Assembly: GCA_041396705.1 (NCBI GenBank)
Contig: JAWKYB010000002.1
Coordinates: 496,001-560,000 of the forward strand
Origin: Alphaproteobacteria bacterium
GTDB taxonomy: Bacteria; Pseudomonadota; Alphaproteobacteria; CALKHQ01
DNA: 64,000 nucleotides
Direction of reading: 5' to 3'
A model generated the notes under the pieces. That model did not search any database. It was not told the origin of the DNA and saw nothing but the letters and a program-made list of their open reading frames with translations. Position 1 is the stretch's first letter. Every line of letters begins with the position of its first letter. Shown here piece by piece: positions 8,273 to 16,722 of the stretch. The position numbers and the translations under genes are program-made.

Positions 8273-8300
8273 GGCCGCCCGCGCACCGGTCGTGGCGGCC
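8273..8300 (+). other. Weak intergenic hairpin between dctM and dctP
   Basis: A 7-base inverted repeat (ggccgcc/ggcggcc) with a 14-base loop starts at the dctM stop. No T-run follows. It may separate or stabilise mRNA segments but could be incidental in such GC-rich DNA. Confidence 0.25.
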
Positions 8301-8413
8301 CAATCGACAGGGAGGCGCAAACTGACGACCGATCCGACGCGTTCCTCCTCCGGGGTGACGCGGTCTTCAAGCCGAATGCGGCAGAACAATTTCGCTGAGG
8401 GAGCATCTACGAC

Positions 8414-9472
8414 ATGACCGAGACGAAGAGACGCGACTTTCTGAAGAACGCCGGCGTTGCCACCGTGGCCGCCGCCGGCGCGTCGACCCTTGCCGCGCCC
8501 TATGTCAAGGGCCAGAGCACCATTCGCTGGCGGCTGCAGACCTACGCCGGACCGGCGCTGGCCGAGCACGTGATCAAGCCGTCGATCGATTCGTTCAACA
8601 AGATCGCCAACGGCGAGATGGAGATCGAACTCTACTTCGCCGACCAGTTGGTGCCGACCGGCGAGCTGTTCCGCGCCCTGCAGCGCGGCACGGTCGACGC
8701 GGTGCAGTCCGACGACGATTCGATCGCCGCGCCAGTCGACATCTCGGTGTTCGGCGGCTATTTCCCCTTCGCCACCCGCTACAGCCTCGACGTGCCGGTG
8801 CTGTTCAACCAGTACGGCCTGAAGGAGATCTGGGAAGAGGCCTATGGCGAGGTCGAGGGCGTCAAGTGGCTCAGCGCCGGCTCCTGGGATCCGTGCCATT
8901 TCAACACGGTCGACCCGATCCGCAGCCTCGCCGACCTGCAGGGCAAGCGCGTGTTCACCTTCCCGACCGCCGGCCGGTTCCTGGAGCGGTTCGGCGTGGT
9001 CCCGGTGACCCTGCCGTGGGAGGACATCGAGGTCGCGGTGCAGACCGGCGAGCTGGACGGCATCGCCTGGTCGGGAATCACCGAGGACTACACCGTGGGC
9101 TGGGCCGACGTGACCAACTACTTCCTGACCAACAACATCTCCGGCGCCTGGTGCGGGTCCTATTTCGCCAACGAGGAACGCTGGAACGAGCTGCCGGAGC
9201 ACCTGCAGGAGCTGTTCAAGGTCTGCATGGACAGCTCGCACTACTACCGCCAGCACTGGTACTGGGGCGGCGAGGCGCAGCTGCGCGTCGAGGGCACCAA
9301 GCTGGAGCTGACGTCGATCCCGGACGACGAGTGGGCGACGGTCGAGCAGGAGGCCTACAAGTTCTGGGACGAGATCGCCGAGATGAGCCCGCGCAACGCA
9401 AGGGTCATCGAGATCTTCCGCAAATATGCGGACGTGATGAGCAAGGCGGGCCGGCCCTATCGGTACGACTGA
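8414..9472 (+). CDS. TRAP transporter substrate-binding protein (DctP family)
   Basis: This periplasmic binding protein of 352 residues delivers substrate to the DctQM permease. The N-terminus has a Tat-like signal (KRRDFLKNAGVATVAAAG, then a likely cleavage near LAAPYVKGQ). The family segments are present: FADQLVPTGELFRALQRGTVDAV, LQGKRVFTFPTAGRFLERFG and TGELDGIAWSGITEDY. The Trp/Tyr-rich middle is common in TRAP proteins binding carboxylates. A very stable hairpin follows directly after its stop. Confidence 0.94.
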   Translation: MTETKRRDFLKNAGVATVAAAGASTLAAPYVKGQSTIRWRLQTYAGPALAEHVIKPSIDSFNKIANGEMEIELYFADQLVPTGELFRALQRGTVDAVQSDDDSIAAPVDISVFGGYFPFATRYSLDVPVLFNQYGLKEIWEEAYGEVEGVKWLSAGSWDPCHFNTVDPIRSLADLQGKRVFTFPTAGRFLERFGVVPVTLPWEDIEVAVQTGELDGIAWSGITEDYTVGWADVTNYFLTNNISGAWCGSYFANEERWNELPEHLQELFKVCMDSSHYYRQHWYWGGEAQLRVEGTKLELTSIPDDEWATVEQEAYKFWDEIAEMSPRNARVIEIFRKYADVMSKAGRPYRYD

Positions 9473-9485
9473 GGCCGCTTTCGCC

Positions 9486-9511
9486 GCGGCCCCGGCTTCG
9501 GCCGGGGCCGC
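9486..9511 (+). terminator. Strong hairpin behind the TRAP binding-protein gene
   Basis: A perfect 11-base stem (gcggccccggc and its complement) closes a TTCG tetraloop 13 bases after the dctP stop. No clean T-run follows and the operon continues, so it more likely acts as a partial terminator or as 3' protection of the binding-protein mRNA. Confidence 0.6.
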
Positions 9512-9554
9512 TGCCTTGCCGCCCGCCCGCCTTGTCAGCCGGATCACCAACGCG

Positions 9555-10934
9555 ATGCCGACCGAAACCCGCCCGATCCCGAAGACCGCCGATGCGCTGC
9601 TCGCCTATCTGCGCGACCGCGACCTGCCGCACGTCAAGGTCGGCGTGTTCGACGCCGACGGCGTGTTCCGCGGCAAGTACATGCAGCGGGCCAAGTTCGA
9701 GAGCGCGCTGGCCAAGGGCTTCGGCTTCTGCAACGTGGTGCTGGGCTGGGACAGCAACGACCAGCTCTACGACAACGTCAGCGTCGCCGGCTGGCACAAC
9801 GGCTATGGCGACGCCGACGTGCGGCTGCTGCCGGAGACGACGCGGCTGGTGCCGTTCGACGGCGATACGCCGCTGGTGCTAGGCGAGTTCGCCGGCGCTG
9901 CGGAGGGCGTGTGCCCGCGCGGCACGCTGCGCCGGGTGCTGGCGCGCGCCGCCGACATGGGCTTCGACGTCGCCGCGGCGGCGGAATTCGAGTTCTTCCT
10001 GTTCGACGAGACCCCGCACTCGGTGCGCGAGAAGCGCTATCGCGGCCTGACCAACATCACCCCCGGCTATTTCGGCTACTCCATGCTGCGCGCCGGCGTC
10101 CATGCCGAGTTCTACGAGGATCTCCTTGGCCTGTGCCGGGCGATGGAGATGCCGCTGGAGGGCCTGCACACCGAGACCGGGCCCGGTGTCGTCGAAGCGG
10201 CGATCCAGGTCGACGGCGCGCTGGCGGCGGCCGATAAGGCGGCGCTGTTCAAGACCTACACCAAGATCCTGGCCCAGCGCCGGGGCTGGATGGCGACCTT
10301 CATGGCGAAATGGTCGCCGGACTGGCCCGGCCAGTCCGGCCACCTGCACATGTCGCTGACCGACCGCGCCAGCGGCGCGGCGGCGTTCCACGATCCGGCC
10401 AGGCCGCATGGCATGTCCGACACCATGCGCTGGTTCGTTGGCGGCCAGCAGGCGCTGATGCCCGAGCTGCTGGCGATGGTGGCCTCGACCGTCAACGCCT
10501 ATACCCGGCTGATCCCCGGCTTCTGGGCGCCGACCGACGCCTGCTGGGGCGTCGAGAACCGCACCTGCGCGCTGCGGGTCATTCCCGGCTCGGCGAGGTC
10601 GCAGCGCGTCGAGTACCGGATCGCCGCCGCCGACATCAATCCCTACATCGCGCTCGCCGCCGCCATCGGCTCGGGTCTGTGGGGCGTCGAGCACCGGATC
10701 GAGCCGGGCACGCCGGTCGAGGGCAGCGCCTACGACCGCAAGTTCCCCGCCGCGCGCGCCCTGCCGCGCACGCTTTACGAGGCCGCGGTGCGGCTGAGAC
10801 GCTCGAAGGCCGCGCGGACCCTGTTCGGCGATGCCTTCGTCGACCATTATGGCGCCACCCGGGAGTGGGAGGAGCGCGAGTTCCGCAAGGCCATCACCGA
10901 CTGGGAGATGGCCCGCTATTTCGAGATCATCTGA
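9555..10934 (+). CDS. Glutamine-synthetase-family ligase (gamma-glutamylamide synthetase-like)
   Basis: This 459-residue protein has the glutamine synthetase fold: an N-terminal beta-grasp part, then the catalytic part with AAEFEFFLFDE (metal-binding Glu), TGPGVVEAAI, SGHLHMSLTD, VENRTCALRV and VEYRIAAADINPYIALAAAIG. It is closer to the gamma-glutamylpolyamine and gamma-glutamylamide synthetases (PuuA/GlnA3 type) than to GlnA, and lacks the GlnA adenylylation-loop tyrosine context. It probably couples glutamate to an imported amine with ATP. This is inferred from the family and from the neighbouring transporter, dehydrogenase and amidohydrolase genes. Confidence 0.88.
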   Translation: MPTETRPIPKTADALLAYLRDRDLPHVKVGVFDADGVFRGKYMQRAKFESALAKGFGFCNVVLGWDSNDQLYDNVSVAGWHNGYGDADVRLLPETTRLVPFDGDTPLVLGEFAGAAEGVCPRGTLRRVLARAADMGFDVAAAAEFEFFLFDETPHSVREKRYRGLTNITPGYFGYSMLRAGVHAEFYEDLLGLCRAMEMPLEGLHTETGPGVVEAAIQVDGALAAADKAALFKTYTKILAQRRGWMATFMAKWSPDWPGQSGHLHMSLTDRASGAAAFHDPARPHGMSDTMRWFVGGQQALMPELLAMVASTVNAYTRLIPGFWAPTDACWGVENRTCALRVIPGSARSQRVEYRIAAADINPYIALAAAIGSGLWGVEHRIEPGTPVEGSAYDRKFPAARALPRTLYEAAVRLRRSKAARTLFGDAFVDHYGATREWEEREFRKAITDWEMARYFEII

Positions 10935-10966
10935 GCCGACCCTGACAATATCCTGTCAGGGTCGGC
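10935..10966 (+). terminator. Perfect 13-base-pair hairpin between ligase and dehydrogenase genes
   Basis: The stem gccgaccctgaca/tgtcagggtcggc encloses a 6-base loop and begins right at the stop codon; only TTT follows. The downstream ATG is 20 bases away. It may attenuate or terminate part of the transcription, or block 3' exonuclease. The symmetry is perfect, so chance is unlikely. Confidence 0.65.
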
Positions 10967-10985
10967 TTTGCGAAGGGCCCGAACG

Positions 10986-12380
10986 ATGAGCGACATCGTC
11001 TGCATCTCTCCCGTCGACGGCCGCGAGGTGGCGCGCCGCAGCCCGGCCGACGCCGCCGCGATCGAGGCCGCGCTGGCCGCCGCCCGTGCCGCCCAGCGGG
11101 ACTGGGCACAGGTGCCGCTGGCCGAGCGCAAGGCCGCGGTGGTGCGTTTTCACGACGCCATGCTGGCGATGAAGGACGCGATCGTGCCGGAGCTCGCGCT
11201 GCAGATGGGCCGGCCGGTGCGCTACGGCGGCGAGTTCTCGCCCTTCACCGAGCGCACCCGCTACATGGTCGACATTGCCGAGCAGGCGCTGGCCCCGGTC
11301 GTACCCGGGCCGTCGTCCGGCACGGCCGTCGGCTCGCGGCGCGAGATCCGGCGCCGGCCGGCCGGGCTGGTATTCGTGATCGCGCCCTGGAACTACCCCT
11401 ACATCACCGCGCTGAACACGGTGGCGCCGGCGATCCTGGCCGGCAACGCGGTGATCCTGAAGCATGCCCGGCAGACCATCCTGGTCGGCGACCGGTTCCA
11501 GATGGCAGCGGACGCGGCTGGTTGGCCGAAGGGCCTGTTCCAGCACATCGTGCTCGACCATGCGACGACCGAGCGGCTGCTGTCGGCCGGTGCGGTCGAC
11601 CATGTCAACTTCACCGGCTCGGTCGAGGGCGGCAAGGCGATCTCGCGCTACTGCGCCGGCACCTTCACCACGCTGGGGCTCGAGCTCGGCGGCAAGGACC
11701 CGGCCTATGTCCGCGCCGACGCCAACCTCGACAGCGCGATCGAGAACCTGGTCGACGGCGCCTTCTACAATTCCGGCCAGTGCTGTTGCGGCATCGAGCG
11801 GATCTACGTGCACGACAGCCTGTACGACCGCTTCGTCGATGGCTTCGTCGGCATGACCCGGCAATACCGGCTCGGCGACCCGCTCGACCCGGCCACCACG
11901 CTGGGGCCGATGGCGGCCACCCGTTTCGCCGACGTGGTCCGTCGCCAGACTGCCGAGGCGCTGGGCCGCGGCGCGACCGGCCACCTCAGCCCGTCGGCCT
12001 TTCCCGCGTCGCGGGACGGCACGCCCTATCTCGCCCCGCAGGTGCTGACCGGCGTCGACCATTCGATGGCGGTGATGCGCGAGGAGAGCTTCGGCCCGGT
12101 GGTCGGCATCATGAAGGTGGCAGGCGACGACGAGGCGGTCGCGCTGATGAACGATTCCGACTACGGGCTGACCGCCTCGATCTGGACCGCCGACATGGAC
12201 GCGGCCGACGCGATCGGCGAGCGGGTGGAGACCGGCACGGTGTTCATGAACCGCTGCGACTATGTCGACCCCGGCCTGTCCTGGACCGGGGTCAAGGACA
12301 CCGGCCGCGGCGCCTCGCTGTCGGTGCTTGGCTTCGAGGCGCTGACCCGGCCGCGCAGCGTGCATCTGCGCCCTGCATGA
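10986..12380 (+). CDS. NAD(P)-dependent aldehyde dehydrogenase
   Basis: The enzyme oxidises an aldehyde to the acid. The 464-residue product has the family core: FVIAPWNYPYITALNTVAPAI (cofactor entry), HVNFTGSVEGGKAI, the general base in LGLELGGKDP, and a nucleophile in NSGQCCCGIERIYVH, where three cysteines occur in a row. The C-terminal EESFGPVVGIMKV is normal. As the last gene of the operon it would oxidise the aldehyde produced from the glutamylated amine; no amine oxidase gene is seen nearby. AAGGG precedes the ATG. Confidence 0.92.
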   Translation: MSDIVCISPVDGREVARRSPADAAAIEAALAAARAAQRDWAQVPLAERKAAVVRFHDAMLAMKDAIVPELALQMGRPVRYGGEFSPFTERTRYMVDIAEQALAPVVPGPSSGTAVGSRREIRRRPAGLVFVIAPWNYPYITALNTVAPAILAGNAVILKHARQTILVGDRFQMAADAAGWPKGLFQHIVLDHATTERLLSAGAVDHVNFTGSVEGGKAISRYCAGTFTTLGLELGGKDPAYVRADANLDSAIENLVDGAFYNSGQCCCGIERIYVHDSLYDRFVDGFVGMTRQYRLGDPLDPATTLGPMAATRFADVVRRQTAEALGRGATGHLSPSAFPASRDGTPYLAPQVLTGVDHSMAVMREESFGPVVGIMKVAGDDEAVALMNDSDYGLTASIWTADMDAADAIGERVETGTVFMNRCDYVDPGLSWTGVKDTGRGASLSVLGFEALTRPRSVHLRPA

Positions 12381-12437
12381 GGCCGGCCGGCGCCGGCCGG
12401 ACCGTCGGAGCGGTCGGCGCGTTTCGCGATGCGCGGC

Positions 12438-13085
12438 TCAGAAGAACTGCGCGACCTGGATCAGGGTGATCGGGCCGCCGTTGACGCTGCCCCAGACCTG
12501 GAACCAGAAGTCCCATTTCGCACCGTTGCGATAGCCGACGACGGTCGTGCCGCCGAGGAAGCCGGACGACGTTCTGACGATGTCGTCGACGCGCCGCCAG
12601 TAGACGCTCTTCCGCAGCTCGCCGACGATCCGCACATTGTCCCCGTGGTTGAGCATCGCCGCATTGCGAAGCTGGTCCAGCTCGACCCGGGTCGTGTCGG
12701 CCTGGAACGACGGCCGCTTCGACGCCATCTGACGCTCGCTGGAATCGCGCTGCGAGTTGGCGTGGAACACCACGTTGCGGCCGTGGTCGTTGACGCCGAT
12801 GAAGAAGGCGCAGCCGGACATGTTGGCGGTGCAGAAGAAGGTCGGTCCGTTGGTCTGCGGCAATCGGACCGAGTAGATCTGGTCCTGGGCGTAAGGCAGA
12901 TACACGGTGTCCGCGCCAGGGGAGATGTCGACCTTGCGGACGTTGGGATAGGCATGGGCGCCGACCGTCGAACTGACGAACTCGTTGAAGTTGATCTTGT
13001 GGTGATTGCCGCGAACTGTCTGCCCGAGGCCGTCGTAGTCGCCGATGTAGTACGCATTGGTCTGGAAGTTGGCCAGCGGGATCAT
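12438..13085 (-). CDS. Orphan protein with SGC...H motif; possible CNF1/BLF1-like deamidase
   Basis: The 215-residue product starts MIPLANFQTN, with GGGGAGG seven bases upstream. It has no signal peptide or membrane segment. The centre reads NMSGCAFFIGVNDHG...VVFHANS, with Cys92 in an SGC motif and His108 sixteen residues later. In CNF1 and BLF1 glutamine deamidases the catalytic Cys is in an LSGC motif followed at a similar distance by the catalytic His. The C-terminal region is rich in Trp/Phe (KWDFWFQVWG). Family membership is my inference; the gene stands alone between convergent and divergent neighbours. Confidence 0.5.
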   Translation of the reverse strand: MIPLANFQTNAYYIGDYDGLGQTVRGNHHKINFNEFVSSTVGAHAYPNVRKVDISPGADTVYLPYAQDQIYSVRLPQTNGPTFFCTANMSGCAFFIGVNDHGRNVVFHANSQRDSSERQMASKRPSFQADTTRVELDQLRNAAMLNHGDNVRIVGELRKSVYWRRVDDIVRTSSGFLGGTTVVGYRNGAKWDFWFQVWGSVNGGPITLIQVAQFF

Positions 13086-13292
13086 GATGCGCTCCTCCCC
13101 ATGTCGCGCGTTGCGTGCAGGCCGCGCCGATGCCTTCGTTCGGCCTGGTCGGTCCGCGTCGATCATGTCCTGTCGGTCGGCCAGTCGAAACTCACGTGAT
13201 CGTAAGGAACCCGGGTCGCTTGTGAGTGGACAGGGCCGCGGCGCGGCCGACACTCTGCTGCAGGGTCGCTATGAAAAGGGAGAACCGAGCGG

Positions 13293-13907
13293 ATGCCGAA
13301 CGAAGCGCCTATCTCGCGACGCGCCGGCGGCGCGATCGCTGTCGCCGCGGTCCTGGCGCCGACCCCGGCCTGGGCGGATTTCGAGCGCTTCGCGATCGAC
13401 CCGGACCATTTCGCCATCGGCTTCATGACCCATCACCTGGGCTACGAGCAGGTGCTGGGCATGTTCCTGGAGGGCGCGGGCACCTTCGAGTACGATGCCG
13501 AGGCGCAGGCGCTGCGCAATGTCGAGATCACGGTGCAGGCCGCCAGCGTGTTCACCAACCACGACGCCCGCGACGGCCATCTGCGTAGCGGGGACTTCCT
13601 CGATGCCGAGGCGAATCCGGTGATCCGTTTCGTCGGCACGTCGGCCGAGGCGACCGGTGCAAGCACGGGCATCGTCCACGGCGACCTGACCCTGCGTGGC
13701 GAGACCCGGCCGGTCAGCTTCACGGTCACGCTGAACAAGGCGGCCGACTATCCGTTCGGCGCCGGTCCGCCCTATGTGCTGGGCATTTCCGCCCGCGGCA
13801 CCGTCGTCCGCTCCGAATTCGGCAGTACCTATGCCGTCGGCAACGGCTGGGTCGGCGACGAGATCGCGCTGATCGTCGAGCTGGAGGCGATCCGCCAGGC
13901 CGAATAG
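13293..13907 (+). CDS. YceI-family periplasmic protein
   Basis: The 204-residue product has a signal peptide (hydrophobic to about residue 28, cleavage near TPAWA/D) followed by the YceI lipocalin-like beta-barrel: IDPDHFAIGFMTHHLGYEQVLGMF, LRSGDFLDAEANPVIRFVGT and VHGDLTLRGETRPVSFTVTLNK. YceI proteins bind isoprenoid-like lipids in the periplasm; the ligand here is unknown. A GGGAGA box precedes the ATG. It converges on the DMT gene. Confidence 0.93.
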   Translation: MPNEAPISRRAGGAIAVAAVLAPTPAWADFERFAIDPDHFAIGFMTHHLGYEQVLGMFLEGAGTFEYDAEAQALRNVEITVQAASVFTNHDARDGHLRSGDFLDAEANPVIRFVGTSAEATGASTGIVHGDLTLRGETRPVSFTVTLNKAADYPFGAGPPYVLGISARGTVVRSEFGSTYAVGNGWVGDEIALIVELEAIRQAE

Positions 13908-13917
13908 GCGGCGCCGC

Positions 13918-14364
13918 TCAGCCGAATTTGACCAGCAGCGCGCCGCCGATCACCATCGCCACCCCGGCGACGCGCCACAGCGAGATCGGCGTCTCCGGGA
14001 TGCCGAGCCAGCCGAAGTGATCGATCACCAGCGAGCCGACCAGCTGGCCGGCCACCAGCCAGGTGAAGAAGGCGGCGGTGCCGACGATCGGCGCCAGCCA
14101 GACCGAGCTCAGCACGAAGATCGCCCCGAAGATGCCGCCGAACGTCACCCAGATCGGCAGGCCGAGCAGGCGCTCGGCCGGGAACCGGCCGGCGAGCCCG
14201 GTCAGCGCGAACGCGATCATGGTGACCAGGCTGATCGCGATCGAGACCATGGCGGCCCACAGCGGGCTGCCGGTCTGGCGCGCGATCTCGTTGTTGATTA
14301 CCGGCTGAGTGGTGAATGCCGCGCCCAGCGCCGCCGCGATCAGGCCGTAGACCAGTGCGCCCAT
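13918..14364 (-). CDS. DMT-superfamily inner-membrane transporter, YdcZ type
   Basis: The product is a 148-residue membrane protein with five hydrophobic segments, typical of the YdcZ (DUF606) half-size drug/metabolite transporters. Recognisable parts are AALGAAFTTQPVINNEIAR at the start and FFTWLVAGQLVGSLVIDHFGWLG near the end. It begins 8 bases after the amidase stop and is the last gene of the SDR-amidase operon. The substrate is unknown. Confidence 0.88.
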   Translation of the reverse strand: MGALVYGLIAAALGAAFTTQPVINNEIARQTGSPLWAAMVSIAISLVTMIAFALTGLAGRFPAERLLGLPIWVTFGGIFGAIFVLSSVWLAPIVGTAAFFTWLVAGQLVGSLVIDHFGWLGIPETPISLWRVAGVAMVIGGALLVKFG

Positions 14365-14372
14365 GGTCGTGC

Positions 14373-15800
14373 TCAGGCCGCCGCCGCGATCGGGTCGATC
14401 GGCCGGCCGAAACCGGCGTCGAGCGTCGCCTCGATCCACGCCGCCCATTTCAGCAGCAGCGCCTCGCCGCGATGCGGTCCGACCAGCTGCAGGCCGACCG
14501 GCAGACCGTCCATGGTCCGGCCGCAGGGCAGCGCCAGCACCGGCCGGCCGAGCAGGCTCAGCGAATAGGTGATCGCCAGCCAGTCGACATAGGTCTCGAA
14601 GGTGACGCCGTTGCACTCGGTCACCGTGCGCTGCTCCACCGGGAACGGCGGCACGATGGCGCCGGGCACGATCAGCAGGTCGTAGGTCTCCTCGAACGCC
14701 GCCATCGCCGCGCACAGCCGTGCGCGGATGCGCTCCGCCCCGGCCAGGTCGCCGGCGCTGAGCTTCAAACCCTGCTCGATGTTCCACACCACGTCCGGCT
14801 TCAGCTGGTCGCGGTGGCTGGACAGCAGTGCGCTGTGCGCGGTGGCGAAGTGGGCGCCGCGGATCGCGTTGAAGCAGTCGCGCGCGCCGGTCAGGTCCGG
14901 ATGCGCCTCGTCCACGTCGACGCCGGCGCGGGCCAGCGCCTCGGCCGCCTTGCGGCAGATCGCGGCGATCTCGCGGTCGACCGGGGTCAGGCCCAGGTCG
15001 GCGCTGAACGCCACCCGGTTCGGTGCCTCCGGCGCGCGGGTGGCGGCGCTGAAACGGTGCAGCGGGCTCTCGATGCTCAGCGGGTCGCGGGCGGACGCGC
15101 CGGTCATCGCGTCGAGCGCCAGCGCGAGGTCGTCGACATTGCGGGCCATCGGGCCGGAGACCGACACGCTCTGGAACGGCGACGGGCCGGGACCCTGCGC
15201 CACCCGCCCCGGCGACGGCCGCAGGCCGACCACGCCGCAGAAGGTCGCCGGCGTGCGCAGCGAACCGCCGAAGTCGGTGCCCTGCGCGATCCAGGCCATG
15301 CCGCTGGCCAGCGCCGCGGCGCCGCCGCCGGTGGAGCCGGCCGGCGACAGCGCGGTGTTCCAGGGGGTGCGGGTGACGCCGAACACCGGGTTGAAGGTGT
15401 GCGCGCCGGCGGCGAACTCGGGCGTGTTCGACTTGGCGTAGACCAGCCCGCCGCTCGCCTCCAGCCGCTGCACGGTCAGGTCCGAGGCGGCGGCGACGTT
15501 GTCGGCGAAGATCGGCGAGCCGTAGGTGCAGCGCACGCCCTCGACCGGGGTCACGTCCTTGATCGGCACCGGCAGGCCGGCCAGCGGCCCGCGATGCTCC
15601 ACCGGCTTCGCCATCAGCGCGTCGGCGCGGGCGCGGGCGCGGTCGAGGCACAGCGTCGGCAGGGCGTTCACCGCCGGGTCGACCGCCGCGATGCGCGCTG
15701 CAAGCGCGTCGAGCAGGTCGTGCGGCGTGATCTCGCCGGTGCGCAGCCGCTCGACGAGCGCGCGGGCCGGGCTGGCGATCAGCGGGTCGATGTCGGGCAT
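14373..15800 (-). CDS. Amidase signature-family amidohydrolase
   Basis: This 475-residue enzyme of the amidase signature family hydrolyses an amide bond. The Ser-cisSer-Lys triad segments are present: the Lys in LPVPIKDVTPVEG, the cis-Ser in SPAGSTGGGAAALASG and the nucleophile Ser in GTDFGGSLRTPATFCG. Unlike GatA there are no gatB/gatC partners nearby, so a catabolic amidase is likely. It lies between the gluconate-type SDR and the DMT transporter in one operon. The substrate is not predictable. Confidence 0.9.
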   Translation of the reverse strand: MPDIDPLIASPARALVERLRTGEITPHDLLDALAARIAAVDPAVNALPTLCLDRARARADALMAKPVEHRGPLAGLPVPIKDVTPVEGVRCTYGSPIFADNVAAASDLTVQRLEASGGLVYAKSNTPEFAAGAHTFNPVFGVTRTPWNTALSPAGSTGGGAAALASGMAWIAQGTDFGGSLRTPATFCGVVGLRPSPGRVAQGPGPSPFQSVSVSGPMARNVDDLALALDAMTGASARDPLSIESPLHRFSAATRAPEAPNRVAFSADLGLTPVDREIAAICRKAAEALARAGVDVDEAHPDLTGARDCFNAIRGAHFATAHSALLSSHRDQLKPDVVWNIEQGLKLSAGDLAGAERIRARLCAAMAAFEETYDLLIVPGAIVPPFPVEQRTVTECNGVTFETYVDWLAITYSLSLLGRPVLALPCGRTMDGLPVGLQLVGPHRGEALLLKWAAWIEATLDAGFGRPIDPIAAAA

Positions 15801-15837
15801 GGTCGGGTTCCTCGCGCGCGGGTCCTGCGCCCGCCAG

Positions 15838-16605
15838 TCATATCGTCGCCAGCACGCCGCCGTCGACGTAGATCACCTGGCCGTTGACGAAGTCGGCGGC
15901 GGACGAGGCGAGGAAGATGCACGCACCCTGCAGCTCGCGCGTGTCGCCCCAGCGGCCGGCCGGGGTGCGCGCCGTCAGCCAGCCGTTGAACTGCGGGTCC
16001 TCGACCAGTGCCTTGTTCAGCGGCGTGGCGAAATAGCCCGGGCCGATGCCGTTGACCTGAATGCCGTGCCGCGCCCAGTCGGTGCACATGCCCTTGGTCA
16101 GCATCTTCACCGCGCCCTTGGTCGCGCTGTAGGGCGCGATCGAATAGCGCGACACTTCGCTCATCAGCGAGCAGATGTTGACGATCTTGCCGCGCTTGCG
16201 GGCGATCATGTGCCGGGCCACCGCCTGGCCGACATAGAACACGCTGCTCAGATTCGTAGTCACCATCTCGGTCCAGGTCGCGACCGGATAGTCCTCCAGC
16301 GGCGTGCGGCGCTGGATCCCGGCGTTGTTGACCAGGATGTCGATCGGGCCGTGGTCGCGCTCGATGCCGTCGACCGCGGCGGCGACCGCGGCCGGATCGG
16401 TCACGTCGAAAGCGGCGGTCTCCACGGCCAGGTCGCGGGCGCGCAGCGCCTCCGCCGCCGCGGCGAGCTTGGCCGGGTCGCGCCCGTTCAGCACCACCTC
16501 GGCGCCGGCCGCGGCCAGCCCCTCGGCCAGGCTCAGCCCGATGCCCTGGCTGGAGCCGGTCACCAGCGCGCGCCGGCCGGTCAGGTCGAACAGCTGTAAC
16601 GACAT
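15838..16605 (-). CDS. Short-chain dehydrogenase, gluconate 5-dehydrogenase-like
   Basis: The 255-residue classical SDR has the cofactor motif TGSSQGIG (16-23), NNAG (93-96) and the catalytic Ser146, Tyr159 and Lys163. The sequence is closest in feel to gluconate 5-dehydrogenase (IdnO/Gno), which interconverts gluconate and 5-keto-gluconate. The context supports this: divergent IdnD-like dehydrogenase, GntR-like regulator, lactonase and a GntR/IdnR-type operator between the two promoters. The amidase follows after 37 bases. Confidence 0.9.
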   Translation of the reverse strand: MSLQLFDLTGRRALVTGSSQGIGLSLAEGLAAAGAEVVLNGRDPAKLAAAAEALRARDLAVETAAFDVTDPAAVAAAVDGIERDHGPIDILVNNAGIQRRTPLEDYPVATWTEMVTTNLSSVFYVGQAVARHMIARKRGKIVNICSLMSEVSRYSIAPYSATKGAVKMLTKGMCTDWARHGIQVNGIGPGYFATPLNKALVEDPQFNGWLTARTPAGRWGDTRELQGACIFLASSAADFVNGQVIYVDGGVLATI

Positions 16606-16722
16606 GCGATTCCCCCCTCTCGCTCGCGGGTCGGCCTCGCCGGGCGGGCCCGAAAGCGTGCAATTGCGTGGATTGCGGCGGCCCGACCGGATAGGTTGTT
16701 GCCGCCCGACGACAAATATCTC

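Noticed and set aside
6773..9550. A long open frame of over 900 codons on the minus strand.
   Set aside because: It lies antisense to the TRAP transporter genes and has the same His/Arg/Gln-rich composition without any domain.
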